In this document: piece after piece, positions 1 through 9,346 of the stretch
How the letters are laid out: each line of letters begins with the position of its first letter
Position numbering within the stretch: the stretch's first letter is position 1
From: DASUPK01 sp963815665
Lineage (GTDB): Bacteria; Actinomycetota; Thermoleophilia; Solirubrobacterales; 70-9
Assembly (NCBI GenBank): GCA_963815665.1
Contig: CAWFHN010000016.1
Location: 252,029 to 316,028, forward strand
Direction of reading: 5' to 3'
DNA: 64,000 nucleotides
Made by a program: the position numbers and the translations under genes
Notes under the pieces: model-generated
What the model was told of the DNA's origin: nothing
Database searches by the model: none
The model's input: only the letters and a program-made list of their open reading frames with translations

Positions 1-309
1 GGCGTGGAAGAGGTCGAGGGCCATGGCGATGATCTCGCCCTCGAAACGAGTCGCGCTTGGGCACATGTCCCGCTGCAGCGCGTTCTGGTGCGCGAAGAGA
101 CCGAACGCCTCCTTCAGGAAGGCGTAGTGGTCGCGGTCGCCGCAGTACATGGTCCCGGAGCAGCGGCCGTCCTCCCAGACCGCGTCCTCCTCGGTCGCCA
201 TGGCGCGGAGCTCGCCGAGCATCCCCTCGCGGGAGCGACCGCTGTCGGGAAGCGCGCGGTTGACATCGAAGCGCTCCGCGTACGGATAGAAGTCGAAGAG
301 GTCACTCAT
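1..309 (-). CDS. PLP-dependent decarboxylase/aldolase, sphingosine-1-phosphate lyase-like (5' part, runs off left edge)
   Basis: Only the first 103 codons are present; the frame is open to base 1. The translation starts MSDLFDFYPYAERFD and contains SGTMYCGDRDHYAFLKEAF and CPSATRFEGEIIAMALDLFH. These match the N-terminal part of group II PLP-dependent decarboxylases of the sphingosine-1-phosphate lyase branch, where a sample-then-floor region precedes the PLP domain. The catalytic lysine lies beyond the window, so activity cannot be judged. The ATG at 309 has AGGA about 7 bases upstream. The gene is divergent from the phosphate transporter with 125 bases between them. Glutamate decarboxylase is a possible alternative within the same fold. 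Confidence 0.72.
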   Translation of the reverse strand, partial: MSDLFDFYPYAERFDVNRALPDSGRSREGMLGELRAMATEEDAVWEDGRCSGTMYCGDRDHYAFLKEAFGLFAHQNALQRDMCPSATRFEGEIIAMALDLFHA

Positions 310-434
310 GAGATTCCTGGCTCCTTGATGGCTAAATGTCGCCCGAGAACGTGTCGCAGGACTCCAGCTTCCCCTATCCCGGGTTCACCTGGCTCCTTTG
401 CCGATGGACGACGCGATCGGCATAGAGTCGCCGG

Positions 435-1445
435 ATGGATGCGGGACTCGCGATCGCGGTCCTCCTCGCCCTCGGTTTCGCGGTCACAAACGGGCTGCAC
501 GATGCCTCGACCGCGATCGCGACGTTGGTGGCCACCCGCGCGGCGACGCCTCTGCAGGCGATCCTCCTGGCCACCTTCTTCAACCTGTTGGGCCCGCTCC
601 TGGTCGGTGCGGCGGTCGCCGACACGATCGGCGGCATCGTCACCGTGTCGCCCTCGGTCGCCGTCGAGGTCATCGGCTCGGGGCTGGCTGCGGCCACCGC
701 CTGGAACCTGACCACCTGGCGCCTGGGACTGCCTTCGAGCTCCGGCCACGCGCTGGTCGGCGGGCTGGTCGGGGCTGCCGTGGTCGAAGGAGGCACGCAC
801 GCCGTCAACTGGGGTGGGCTGAACGGCCTCCACCCGGTCGGCGTCTTCGGGACGCTGATCGCTCTCGCGGTGGCACCGGTTGCTGGAGCGCTGGCAGCCC
901 TGATCGTGATTCGGGCCCTTCGCCGGGCGGCAAGGCGGGCGACGCGGCGCTGGCGCGGCCAGGTCCAGGGCGGCCAGTGGGTCACCTCGGCGGCGCTCGC
1001 CTTCAGCCACGGTGCCAACGACGCGCAGAAGTCCGTGGGGGTCGTGGCCGCGATGTTGCTCGCCGACGGGAAGATCGACTCGCTCTCGGCCCCCACCTGG
1101 GTGATCGTCGCGTGCTCCGCGGCACTGACCGCCGGCACGGCACTGGGCGGTTGGCGGATCATTCGGACCGTGGGCCGACGCATCTACCGCATCCATCCCC
1201 TCGAGGGACTCTCGAGCCAGTTCTCGTCGGGGAGCGTCATTCTCGGCGCCTCATTCCTCGGCGCCCCCGTTTCGACCAGCCAGGTGGTCGCGTCCTCGGT
1301 GGTCGGCATCGGCGCCGGACGACGCCGCCTGCGCCACGTCAATTGGGAGATAGTTCGTCACATCGGGCTCGCCTGGCTCATCACACTTCCGGCCTCGGCA
1401 GCGCTCGCCGCCGCCGTGCTCGGCATCTGGCGGCTGCTCACATGA
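435..1445 (+). CDS. pit: PiT family inorganic phosphate transporter
   Basis: A 336-residue membrane protein of the PiT (PHO-4) family, which imports metal-phosphate with protons across the cytoplasmic membrane. The duplicated signature halves are visible: TNGLHDASTAIAT near residue 20 and SHGANDAQKSVG near 190. Further conserved segments are PSSSGHALVGG near 100 and PVSTSQVVASSVVGIG near 280. About ten hydrophobic segments are spread along the protein, with a basic cytoplasmic loop (RRAARRATRRWR) in the middle. Its stop overlaps the start of the next gene by 4 bases (1442-1445). Coupling of PiT to a DUF47 protein is a common bacterial arrangement. Confidence 0.93.
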   Translation: MDAGLAIAVLLALGFAVTNGLHDASTAIATLVATRAATPLQAILLATFFNLLGPLLVGAAVADTIGGIVTVSPSVAVEVIGSGLAAATAWNLTTWRLGLPSSSGHALVGGLVGAAVVEGGTHAVNWGGLNGLHPVGVFGTLIALAVAPVAGALAALIVIRALRRAARRATRRWRGQVQGGQWVTSAALAFSHGANDAQKSVGVVAAMLLADGKIDSLSAPTWVIVACSAALTAGTALGGWRIIRTVGRRIYRIHPLEGLSSQFSSGSVILGASFLGAPVSTSQVVASSVVGIGAGRRRLRHVNWEIVRHIGLAWLITLPASAALAAAVLGIWRLLT

Positions 1446-2062
1446 GCGCTCGGCGAGACCGGCGCTGGTTCCTGCCGGAAACGCCCGATGTCATCGGGCT
1501 CCTTCGTGCGCAGACGGCGGTGACCCTCGAGGGGCTGGACTCCCTGGCCGCCTGGGCCGGCGGAGATGCTGCGGCCGCCCGGGTCGTTCGCGAGGCCGAG
1601 CCCCGGGGCGACACCGCCAAGCGCGAGGTGCTGAACGCCGTGCGCGAAGCCTTCATCCTGCAGCTCGAACCAGAGGACGTCTTCACCCTTTCCCGCGGCG
1701 TCGACCGGATCCTCGACTATGCCCGCGACCTGGTCGAGGAGGCCGAGGCGATGAGCGTCACCCCCGACCCTGGAATCGCCGAGATGGTGACCCTCATGGT
1801 GGAGGCGACCCGGCAGATCGACCACGCGATCGGTCACCTCGGCAGGGACGATGACCGGGCCACGGCGGCCGCCGACTCGGCGATCGAGACTGCGCGGGAG
1901 CTGGAGCACGTCTACTACCGCGACACGGCCAAGCTGTTGGAGATCGAGGAGATGCGCCAGCGCATTGGGCTCCGAGAGCTCTACCGCCGCTGCGACCGGA
2001 TCAGCGAGGTCGTGATCGACGTCGCCGAGCGCATCGTCTACGCCGTCGTCAAGGAGAGTTGA
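1442..2062 (+). CDS. DUF47 family (PhoU-like) partner of the phosphate transporter
   Basis: A 206-residue, almost wholly helical protein with the DUF47/PhoU-like pattern. Acidic helices such as ILDYARDLVEEAEAM near residue 95 are flanked by helices with regularly spaced R/E residues. DUF47 proteins are usually encoded next to PiT transporters and are thought to control or assist phosphate uptake; their exact role is not settled. The ATG at 1442 is chosen because it gives an ATGA overlap with the transporter and the protein then has the normal family length. The gene ends 10 bases before the convergent cydB stop. Confidence 0.85.
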   Translation: MSARRDRRWFLPETPDVIGLLRAQTAVTLEGLDSLAAWAGGDAAAARVVREAEPRGDTAKREVLNAVREAFILQLEPEDVFTLSRGVDRILDYARDLVEEAEAMSVTPDPGIAEMVTLMVEATRQIDHAIGHLGRDDDRATAAADSAIETARELEHVYYRDTAKLLEIEEMRQRIGLRELYRRCDRISEVVIDVAERIVYAVVKES

Positions 2063-2072
2063 GCTGAGGGCG

Positions 2073-3068
2073 CTACTCGAGCGCGCTGCGCTGCGAGAGC
2101 GTGTAGAGCAGCACCAGCGACGGGATGACCAACACGGCGGCGGCCCCGAAGACGACGATCACCTCGGTGAGGGTCGCTGAGGCTCCTGCGGCGTCGGAGA
2201 TCTTCAGCGAGGTCGGGAGCATGTAGGGGAAGGCGGCCGCGAAATAGCCCCAGATCATCGTCACCCCCGCCCCCACGGCCGCCACCCGAAGCCCGCGGTT
2301 CCGTCCAGTGACCAACAGGCCGAGCGCTGCGAGGCCGCAGATTCCCGACAGCACCACCAGGGCGATCCCGGGCCAGGACGTGAGCCCGTCGTAGATAAAG
2401 CGGGCGTCCTGGTGGAGCGCGATCACACCAAGGATGGCGGCAACGCCAGCGACCACAGAAGCGACGAGCGCCCGCCTGGCGAAGTAGTCGCGAAGGTCTT
2501 GATCGCCGGCCGCGCCGGAATCTCGGACCAGGAAGATGGCGGCCGTATAGGCCGCGACGATGACGAAGAGCCCACCGGTGACGAGCGGCAGGAAGCCGGT
2601 CCAGCTCCCGGTGGGATCGCCGTCGCCGGCGGCTGGGACTTCTCCCGAGGCGATCGCACCGACGACGGTCCCCATGAAGAACGGCGTGAGCAGCGACGCG
2701 GCGCCGAAGACGCGCGTGGCGGGCTGCTGGATTGGACCGGGCAGCGCGTGCCGGAAGGCGAAGCCCGAGCCGCGGAGGACAATCCCGAGGGCGGCGAGGG
2801 CCAGTGGGATGTAGAGCGTGCTCATGATCGCCGAGAAGAGCGTGGGGAAAGCGGTCCAGGTCACGACCAGGACGAAGATGAGCCAGACGTGGTTCGCCTC
2901 CCACACCGCCCCGATCGAGCGATCGATCTGCCCCCGTACCCGCTCGGCCCGCTCGCCGTTGCCTGCGAGAAGGTCCCAGACGCCGGCGCCGAAGTCTGCG
3001 CCTCCGAAGATCGCGTAGAGCGTCACGCCCGCCCACAGGATCGCCGCGCAGGCGTCGGCGGTGCTCAT
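2073..3068 (-). CDS. cydB: Cytochrome bd ubiquinol oxidase subunit II
   Basis: A 331-residue polytopic membrane protein. The N-terminal WAGVTLYAIFGGADFGAGVW is the CydB signature, and about eight to nine hydrophobic segments follow. CydB pairs with CydA in the bd-type quinol oxidase, which reduces oxygen to water with high affinity and without pumping protons. The start overlaps the end of cydA by 4 bases (3065-3068), so the two are translationally coupled. No cydCD genes, needed for assembly of the oxidase, are seen in this window. Confidence 0.93.
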   Translation of the reverse strand: MSTADACAAILWAGVTLYAIFGGADFGAGVWDLLAGNGERAERVRGQIDRSIGAVWEANHVWLIFVLVVTWTAFPTLFSAIMSTLYIPLALAALGIVLRGSGFAFRHALPGPIQQPATRVFGAASLLTPFFMGTVVGAIASGEVPAAGDGDPTGSWTGFLPLVTGGLFVIVAAYTAAIFLVRDSGAAGDQDLRDYFARRALVASVVAGVAAILGVIALHQDARFIYDGLTSWPGIALVVLSGICGLAALGLLVTGRNRGLRVAAVGAGVTMIWGYFAAAFPYMLPTSLKISDAAGASATLTEVIVVFGAAAVLVIPSLVLLYTLSQRSALE

Positions 3069-4459
3069 GGCGATGCCCCCGATGTCCCGGGCGGGGGCGG
3101 CGGGCTGTACGGAAGCTCAGCCTCGTCCTCACCCTCGCGCCAGCGGCGCGAGAGCGCGCGGAGGACCACGACGGCGATGGTGCCGAGGGCGGCGTAGATC
3201 AGCATCGTCGCGCCGAACACCCACCAGATCCCCTGCGCGGGCGTCACCGCCTGCGAGGTCCGCATGTATCCGTTGACGATCCAGGGCTGACGGCCGACCT
3301 CGGTGACGATCCAGCCACACTCCAAGGCGACCACCGTCGCGACCCCGGCTACCGCTCCAGCGCGGAGGAACCACTTCGTCTGCGGCAGGTCCCGCTTCCT
3401 CCACCAGGAGATCGCGAACCAGACGGCGAGCAGGAAGAGGAGCGTCGCGATCCCGACCATCGTGTCGAAGGAGAGGTGCAGCATCGTCAGCGCCGGCGGC
3501 TGCTCGTTCGCCGGGATCTGGTTCAGCCCGGTGACGTCCGTGTTCTTGCTGAACCCGACCAGGAACGAGTCCAGCCCGGGGATTCCGATCCCGCCCTTCA
3601 CCTTGCCATCGACGCACCTCCCTCCCAGGTACTCGGTCTGATCAGGGCCGCCCTTGTAGATGCACTCCATGCCGGCGAATTTGGCGGGCTGGTCGTCGGC
3701 GATCGCGCGGGCGGCAGTGTCGCCCACCAGAAGCTGGAAGGGCGTGGCGATCGCCGCGACCGTGAACGGGATGATGAAGCCGAGTCGGTGATAGCGGTCG
3801 CGCCGGCCGCGCAGCATGCCGACGGCATAGACCGAGGCGAGCAGGAAGCCGGCGACCATGTAGGCGGCGAGCAGCATGTGCAGGAACTCGTATCCGGCCG
3901 CGGAGTTGGTGAGCACCTCCAGCGGCTTGACGTTGGTGACGTTGCCGCTGCTGTCCAACGTGAAGCCCTGCGGCTGGTTCATCCAGGAGTTGGCCGCGAC
4001 CACCGAGAAGGCGCCGCCCACCCCGGAGATCACAATCGGCACCGCGGCCCACATGTGCGCCTTCGGCGAAAGCCGGTCCCAGCCGTAGATGTAGATAGCG
4101 ATGAAAATCGCCTCGAGGAAGAAGAAGATGCCCTCGATCGCGAAGGCGACGCCGAAGGCGTCTCCGAAACGGTCCATGAACCGGGGCCAGAGCAGCCCGA
4201 ACTCGAAGGTGAGGACCGTCCCGCTGACGGCGCCGACCGCGAACATCACCGCGACGGCCTTCGACCAGTTGCGCGCCAGGCGCAGCGCCGCCTCATCGTC
4301 GCGCTTACGCCCCCGCCACTCTGCGATCAGCATCATCGCCGGGAAGGCCACGCCGAAGCAGGCGAGCACGATGTGGAACCCAAGGGTGAATCCCATCTGA
4401 TTCCGCGCAGCCAGCAGATTGGACGAGGAGTCCGCCAGCAGGGAAATGGATGAGGTCAT
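3065..4459 (-). CDS. cydA: Cytochrome bd ubiquinol oxidase subunit I
   Basis: A 464-residue CydA, the haem-carrying and quinol-oxidising subunit. Visible family landmarks are the N-terminal RNQMGFTLGFHIVLACFG with a haem-ligand histidine near residue 29, YEFLHMLLAAYMVAGF near 190, a short Q-loop after residue 245, and the conserved GRQPWIVNGYMRTS near 395. The short Q-loop places it in the short-loop (CydA type S) class. It follows the cyclase-family gene by 70 bases and could have its own promoter, or be read as the end of the long upstream run. The proline-rich tail SPPPPPG is unremarkable. Confidence 0.94.
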   Translation of the reverse strand: MTSSISLLADSSSNLLAARNQMGFTLGFHIVLACFGVAFPAMMLIAEWRGRKRDDEAALRLARNWSKAVAVMFAVGAVSGTVLTFEFGLLWPRFMDRFGDAFGVAFAIEGIFFFLEAIFIAIYIYGWDRLSPKAHMWAAVPIVISGVGGAFSVVAANSWMNQPQGFTLDSSGNVTNVKPLEVLTNSAAGYEFLHMLLAAYMVAGFLLASVYAVGMLRGRRDRYHRLGFIIPFTVAAIATPFQLLVGDTAARAIADDQPAKFAGMECIYKGGPDQTEYLGGRCVDGKVKGGIGIPGLDSFLVGFSKNTDVTGLNQIPANEQPPALTMLHLSFDTMVGIATLLFLLAVWFAISWWRKRDLPQTKWFLRAGAVAGVATVVALECGWIVTEVGRQPWIVNGYMRTSQAVTPAQGIWWVFGATMLIYAALGTIAVVVLRALSRRWREGEDEAELPYSPPPPPGTSGASP

Positions 4460-4529
4460 CGGCCCTCATTCCCTTCTCGAGGATTGACGCCGTAAGCCAT
4501 CGGCTGGAGCCTATTCGTCTGCGGTGCGG

Positions 4530-5468
4530 TCACAGGACCGCGACTGGGTTGAGCGGCGATCCCGTCCCACCGGTGATCCGGAGCGGCGCCCCGAGGAAAA
4601 GGAACTCCCAGCGGCCGTACCGCTCACAGGCCCCGGCCAGCTCCCCGAAGTCGAGGTAGTCGAGCAGGTGAATCCCCATCGCGTTGAGCGCGAGGGCGTG
4701 GATCGGGAAATCGACGCCCTCGGTGGTGCTCGGCGCTGTGTCGCTGTTCCCGTCGGAGCCGAGGGCAGCCACGCCGCGATCGGACAGGAAGACCGCGCAA
4801 GTCGGGTGCATCCCGGCCTTCGCGTTCGGCGTGTCCCAAGGGTCGAGCTCTCTCAGCCGGCGTGAGTGGCCGGTTCTCACCAGGAGGATGTCCCCCTCCC
4901 CAACCGAAATGCCCGCAGCTTCCTCCGCCGCCTCGAGGTCGTCGATGAAGACGTGCTCTCCCGGCTCGAGCCAGTCAACGCCGCGGACCCGGGGGACGTC
5001 GAGGAGAACCCCGCGGCCGATGAGACCGTCTTTGAGCACTTCGATCGTCTCCGTGCTCGCGCCTCCCGCATCGACCGAGTCGCTCGCCCGGTCGTTATAG
5101 AGAGCCCCCTCCCACGTGACGTGGCAAAGCGCGTCTATGTGGCTGTGGGAGTCGTTGTGGTAGTCCACGCCGACGTAGTCCTTGGCGAAGCGCAGAGTCC
5201 CCGACCCGATGTCCTGGTCCGCCAGCATCGTCATGTGGTGGTCTGCCGGCTCGGGGTTGTCGGGCTCGCGCTCCGTGTTGAGTGGGCGGCTGATCGAGAA
5301 GCTCTCACCCGTCTTGACCAAGCCGGCCGCGGCCGCCACCCGGTCTGGCGTCAGGAGGTTCATGGCGCCCCGTTCGTCGTCCGGTCCCCAGCGGCCCCAG
5401 TTCGACACGCGCTCGAACAGCTGGCGGAACTCGCTCGCCGAGACTTGGTTCCCGGTTCGCGAGGTCAC
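4530..5468 (-). CDS. Cyclase family protein (kynurenine formamidase-like metal hydrolase)
   Basis: A 312-residue protein of the cyclase/arylformamidase family. The metal-binding motif of the family (HxGTHxDxxxH) appears as HNDSHSHIDALCHV near residue 105, followed by GRGVLLDVPR and GDILLVRTGHSRR, also typical. Members hydrolyse N-formylkynurenine or act on other amides and lactones, so the substrate cannot be read from sequence alone. Its ATG overlaps the stop of the aldose-epimerase gene (5465-5468), tying it to a sugar-oxidation operon. A lactone-hydrolysing role there is an inference only. Confidence 0.82.
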   Translation of the reverse strand: MTSRTGNQVSASEFRQLFERVSNWGRWGPDDERGAMNLLTPDRVAAAAGLVKTGESFSISRPLNTEREPDNPEPADHHMTMLADQDIGSGTLRFAKDYVGVDYHNDSHSHIDALCHVTWEGALYNDRASDSVDAGGASTETIEVLKDGLIGRGVLLDVPRVRGVDWLEPGEHVFIDDLEAAEEAAGISVGEGDILLVRTGHSRRLRELDPWDTPNAKAGMHPTCAVFLSDRGVAALGSDGNSDTAPSTTEGVDFPIHALALNAMGIHLLDYLDFGELAGACERYGRWEFLFLGAPLRITGGTGSPLNPVAVL

Positions 5469-6400
5469 TCGGTCGTCACCCTGACCGAGAAGGAGGCTTC
5501 GTAGCTCTCGCCGGGCTCGAGCAGCTTCAGGTCCCGCCCGCTGACCAGCGCATTTGTGGGCGAAGTCATCGGCTCGAAGGCGACCACGTCATCGTCATCC
5601 GGGGCGTATACCTGCGCGAATGGATAGCCCTGGCCGAAGGAGACCTCGATCCGGCGCCCCCCTCCTTCGAGAACAAACGGTTCGGCGGGCGCCCCGAACT
5701 CGTCATCGAAGGTCCTCGACCCGAGCGGACCGGCGGGGACATCGGCTTTCTCCAGTTCGCCGGTGGGGAGCTCCTCCGAATCGAGCACCACTCGCTCGAT
5801 CACCGGTATCTCGACCGCCCAGGCACTGCGCTCCACCCCCGGCAGGCGGAAGTAGGGGTGGTATCCGAACGCGATCGGCACCGGCACCTCGCCGGAGGCA
5901 TGAACCGTGGTCGCGATGCTCAGCGTGTGATCCGACACTCCCGCCTCGATCCGGAGCTCATGGGGGAACGGGAACATCGCGATCAGGTCCTCGTGGGCGG
6001 CGAAGTCGAAGCTGGCGTCCAGACACGGCCCCTCCGGCGTGTCCTCGTGCCGCTCGACGCTCCAGCCGTCCGCGGCCGCAAGGAGACCATGGATCGGCAG
6101 GCCGTGGGGATCCAGGCTCGTCAATCCCGGGTGCGCCCACAGGTCGATCTCCCGTCCCGCCGCCCGGAAGTGACGTTTCGCGACCCGGTTCGCCCAGGGA
6201 TGCAGCAGGGGGATTCCCATCGTCGAGCGGTCCGCGACATAAGTCGCGAGGCCCCCTCGCTGTCCCAGAAGCTCCTCGCCGCGATGTTGCAGTGAGCAGC
6301 CCACCATGCCGGCAGCGGGCACGAATGCCGCATCCAGCTCACCGTCCTCTGAGCTGAGCGTCAGGGCCTTCAGCCCCTCGACCTGGCGATCCCCGATCAT
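5465..6400 (-). CDS. Aldose 1-epimerase family protein (mutarotase)
   Basis: A 311-residue galactose-mutarotase-fold protein. HPWANRVAKRHFRAAGREI near residue 72, the catalytic-histidine region FGYHPYFRLPG near 170, and VVAFEPMTSPTNALVSG with a catalytic-type glutamate near 285 fit the aldose 1-epimerase family, which interconverts alpha and beta anomers of free sugars. The open frame extends upstream, but the ATG at 6400 gives an ATGA overlap with the NDH-2 gene and the normal family length. Placement two genes after a trehalase and GMC oxidoreductase suggests free glucose as substrate. Glucose-6-phosphate epimerase is the main alternative. Confidence 0.82.
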   Translation of the reverse strand: MIGDRQVEGLKALTLSSEDGELDAAFVPAAGMVGCSLQHRGEELLGQRGGLATYVADRSTMGIPLLHPWANRVAKRHFRAAGREIDLWAHPGLTSLDPHGLPIHGLLAAADGWSVERHEDTPEGPCLDASFDFAAHEDLIAMFPFPHELRIEAGVSDHTLSIATTVHASGEVPVPIAFGYHPYFRLPGVERSAWAVEIPVIERVVLDSEELPTGELEKADVPAGPLGSRTFDDEFGAPAEPFVLEGGGRRIEVSFGQGYPFAQVYAPDDDDVVAFEPMTSPTNALVSGRDLKLLEPGESYEASFSVRVTTE

Positions 6401-7773
6401 CCGCGGGCCTCGGCCTCCGTCGGCTCGGGCTGCTTCTGTTCCTCCGTCAGCGACAGCAGGTAGGACTGGCCGCCCGCCTGCTCGATGGCGACGCGACCGA
6501 TGGTCTGCTGAATCGTGATCGTCCGTTGAGGCCGGCCGTTGCCGATGAAGGCCAACGCCCACCGTGGGATCGTCGCGAGCCGGTTCTTGAAGCCGGTCAT
6601 GAAGGCGAGGTGGACGAAGAGCCACGCCATCCAGCCGAGGAACCCGGAGAGACGGATGCCCTTGAAGCTGACCACGGCTCGAAATCGGGAGATGGTCGCC
6701 ATGCTCCCCAGGTCCCTGTAGTGGAACGGCTTCGGCTCCTCACCCGCCAGTCGTCGCTTGATCGTGTTGGAGGCGTGGAGTCCCTGCTGCATCGCAACCT
6801 CGGCGACACCGGGAAGGTCGTCCAGGGACATCATGTCCCCGATCGCGAACACCTCCGGATGTCCGGGGAGGGTGCAGTCGGGGAGGACGCTGACCCGCCC
6901 GGCGCGGTCCACCTCGGCGCCGGTTGCCTCCCCCAGCATCCGCGCGAGCGGAGAGGCCTGGACGCCCGCCGCCCAGACCTTGGTGTGCGCGGCGATGCGT
7001 CGCTCCTCGTTCCCGGACTTCACCATCACGCCCTCGCGATCGACGCTGGTGACGATGCTCGACATATGCAGCTCGACGCCGAGGCGCTCGAGCCCCCTCG
7101 CCGCCTTGGCAGAGAGCTGGTCGCCGAAGGTGGCGAGCACCTCCCGGCCGCCGTCGAAGAGCAGGATCCTCGCGTTGCGGGGATCGATCCTCCGGAAGTC
7201 GTCCTTGAGCACCCGACCCGACAGCTCGGCGATCTGGCCCGCGATCTCCACGCCGGTCGGCCCGCCGCCGACGACCACGAAGGTGAGCCAGCCGGCCTGC
7301 TTCTCCGGGTCCTCCTCGAGCTCGGCCATCTCGAAAGCGCCGAGGATCCGGCCGCGCAGCTCCAGAGCGTCGTTGATCGTCTTCATGCCCGGCGCGAAGC
7401 GCGAGAACTCGTCGTGACCGAAGTAGGACTGGCCGGCGCCGGCCGCCACGATCAGGCTGTCGTACGGAATCTCGAATGGACTCCCGTCGGCGCGCGTGGC
7501 CGTCAGCTTTCGAGCCTCGAGGTCGAAGGCGTTGACCGCGGCCAACTCGACCTCGACATTCTTCTGGCGGTGCAACACGGCTCTGATTGGCGGGGCGATC
7601 TCGCCAGACGAGAGGATGCCGGTGGCCACCTGGTAGAGGAGCGGCTGGAAGAGATGGTGGTTGTGTCGGTCCACCAGCGTGACCTGGACAGGGCCCCGGC
7701 GGAGCCGGCGAGCGGCGAACAAGCCGCCGAAGCCTCCACCCACGATCACAACTCGATGCGGGTCGGAGGCCAT
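6397..7773 (-). CDS. ndh: Type II NADH dehydrogenase (NAD(P)/FAD-dependent oxidoreductase)
   Basis: A 458-residue flavoprotein. The N-terminal FAD site is VVIVGGGFGGLFAARRL (from residue 9), and the NADH-binding fold is VVVGGGPTGVEIAGQIAEL near 165. The C-terminal hydrophobic segment FLGWMAWLFVHLAFM near 370 anchors such enzymes to the membrane. NDH-2 passes electrons from NADH to quinone without pumping protons. The open frame continues upstream, but the ATG at 7773 begins 19 bases after the GMC gene and removes 61 low-complexity residues. Genomic pairing with cytochrome bd makes a full NADH-to-oxygen chain. Confidence 0.9.
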   Translation of the reverse strand: MASDPHRVVIVGGGFGGLFAARRLRRGPVQVTLVDRHNHHLFQPLLYQVATGILSSGEIAPPIRAVLHRQKNVEVELAAVNAFDLEARKLTATRADGSPFEIPYDSLIVAAGAGQSYFGHDEFSRFAPGMKTINDALELRGRILGAFEMAELEEDPEKQAGWLTFVVVGGGPTGVEIAGQIAELSGRVLKDDFRRIDPRNARILLFDGGREVLATFGDQLSAKAARGLERLGVELHMSSIVTSVDREGVMVKSGNEERRIAAHTKVWAAGVQASPLARMLGEATGAEVDRAGRVSVLPDCTLPGHPEVFAIGDMMSLDDLPGVAEVAMQQGLHASNTIKRRLAGEEPKPFHYRDLGSMATISRFRAVVSFKGIRLSGFLGWMAWLFVHLAFMTGFKNRLATIPRWALAFIGNGRPQRTITIQQTIGRVAIEQAGGQSYLLSLTEEQKQPEPTEAEARG

Positions 7774-7792
7774 CGTCGGTCCCTGTGACCCC

Positions 7793-9346
7793 CTACGCGC
7801 CCAGGCGCTCGAGCAGGTGGTCTCCCACACGCAGGGCATTGGCCATCGCCGTGAGCGCCGGATTGACCGCGCCGATGCTCGGAAAGAAGCTGGTGTCCAC
7901 GACGTAGACGTTGTCGAGCTCGTGGGCCTTGCAGTTCGTGTCGAGCACCGAGTCACCGGGGTCGGTGCCGAACCGGCAGGTCCCGGCCTGATGGGCGACG
8001 CCGGCGACGGGGATCTCGTTCTTCAGGTAGGCGTGGTGGGGGAGCAGGTGGCCCTCGTGCATGCCGATCTCGCCGAGCATCGACTTGAGCTTGTCGTAGA
8101 GCTCCTTCTTTGGCACCTCGTTCGAGTAGGTGTAAGCGAGCCTGATCCGGCCGTCGTCGGTCATGGTGACGCGATTCTCCGGACGCGGCAGGTCCTCGGT
8201 CGAGAGCCAGAAGTCCACCGCGTGGGAGGCGGTCCGCTCGAGGGTCCACTCCGGCGCGAACTTGGTCTCCCCCGGCTTCTCTCCCCGGAACATGGGGGCC
8301 TGGGACTTGCCGACCATCTGGATGTTCCCGAGTGGGTGGTCGAACTCCTTGCCCGCTAAGTAGAAGTCGTTGAGGCCGAGCGTCTTCTGGAAGATCGTCG
8401 GGTTCGGCTCCTTGGACAGAGCGAGGACCGCCTGACTGTTGTGGAACATGTAGTTGCGCCCCACCTGGTCAGAGCCGTTGCCAAGGCCGTTCGGGTGCTT
8501 GTCGGTGGCCGAGGCGAGCAGCAGCTTCGCCGAGTTGGCGGCTCCGCAGGAGACCACGACGATGTCGGCGCGATGGGTCTCCCTCTCGCCCTCGCGCTGG
8601 ACCACGACCTCCGCGACGGCGGTGCCGTCGTCGTTCGTCGTCAACGAGAGCGCCTCCGCGTTCGTGAGCAGCGTGACGTTGTCGTGTTCGATTGCAGGCC
8701 GGACCGCCATCACCTCGGCATCCGATTTCGCGTGGACCAGACACGGGAAGCCGTCGCAGTCCGGGCAGCGAACGCACTTGCTGAAGGGCATGTTCGATTC
8801 GTCGAGCAACACGCCACACGGGGCGTGAAACGGCTGGTAGCCCGCTGAGGCGAGGTCGTCGGCAAGTTGCTGGATACGCGGCTCGTGCGATACGGCCGGG
8901 TGCGGGTAGGGCGCGCTTGTTGGCGGCTCAGTCGGATCCTCGCCCCGGGCGCCACGCACCTGGTAGAGCTGCTCGGCCCTCGTGTAGTACGGCTCCATCT
9001 CGTCGTAGGAGATCGGCCAGGCCGGCGAGATCCCGTCGACGTGCTGGAGGTCTCCGAAATCCTCGGCCCGCAGCCGGTATAGCGCGGCGCCGTAGAGCTT
9101 GGTGGCGCCGCCAACGAAGTAGTGGACCTGGGGGGCAAAGGAATTGCCCTCGCCGTCGTCCCAGGAATCCTCGGAGTTGTAGCGCCCGTCGACGAAGACG
9201 TCCTGGGCGAGCCAGTTCTGCGGCTCGCGGGTGAGAAAGTCTCCCCGCTCCAGCAGCAGGATCTTCTTGCCGGACGGAGCCAGCCGATTGACCAGCGTCC
9301 CGCCGCCGGCGCCGCTGCCGATCACAATCACGTCGTAGTCGCTCAT
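7793..9346 (-). CDS. GMC family oxidoreductase (FAD-dependent sugar/alcohol dehydrogenase)
   Basis: A 517-residue GMC flavoenzyme. It has an N-terminal FAD motif (VIVIGSGAGGGTLVNRLAPS), a cysteine-rich insert CVRCPDCDGFPC near 195 as seen in the GMC subgroup with glucose/cholesterol-type enzymes, and the C-terminal active-site region VAHQAGTCRFG with DTSFFPSIGAVNPALTAMA. GMC enzymes oxidise the hydroxyl of sugars, alcohols or sterols. There is no signal peptide, so it is probably cytoplasmic. It overlaps the GH15 gene by 4 bases (9343-9346), which favours a sugar from that enzyme as substrate; this is context, not proof. Confidence 0.88.
   Translation of the reverse strand: MSDYDVIVIGSGAGGGTLVNRLAPSGKKILLLERGDFLTREPQNWLAQDVFVDGRYNSEDSWDDGEGNSFAPQVHYFVGGATKLYGAALYRLRAEDFGDLQHVDGISPAWPISYDEMEPYYTRAEQLYQVRGARGEDPTEPPTSAPYPHPAVSHEPRIQQLADDLASAGYQPFHAPCGVLLDESNMPFSKCVRCPDCDGFPCLVHAKSDAEVMAVRPAIEHDNVTLLTNAEALSLTTNDDGTAVAEVVVQREGERETHRADIVVVSCGAANSAKLLLASATDKHPNGLGNGSDQVGRNYMFHNSQAVLALSKEPNPTIFQKTLGLNDFYLAGKEFDHPLGNIQMVGKSQAPMFRGEKPGETKFAPEWTLERTASHAVDFWLSTEDLPRPENRVTMTDDGRIRLAYTYSNEVPKKELYDKLKSMLGEIGMHEGHLLPHHAYLKNEIPVAGVAHQAGTCRFGTDPGDSVLDTNCKAHELDNVYVVDTSFFPSIGAVNPALTAMANALRVGDHLLERLGA

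Noticed and set aside
398..2062. A 554-residue plus-strand frame covering the phosphate transporter and DUF47 genes
   Set aside because: Its first two thirds are arginine- and proline-rich out-of-frame text of the transporter; only the last 206 residues are real.
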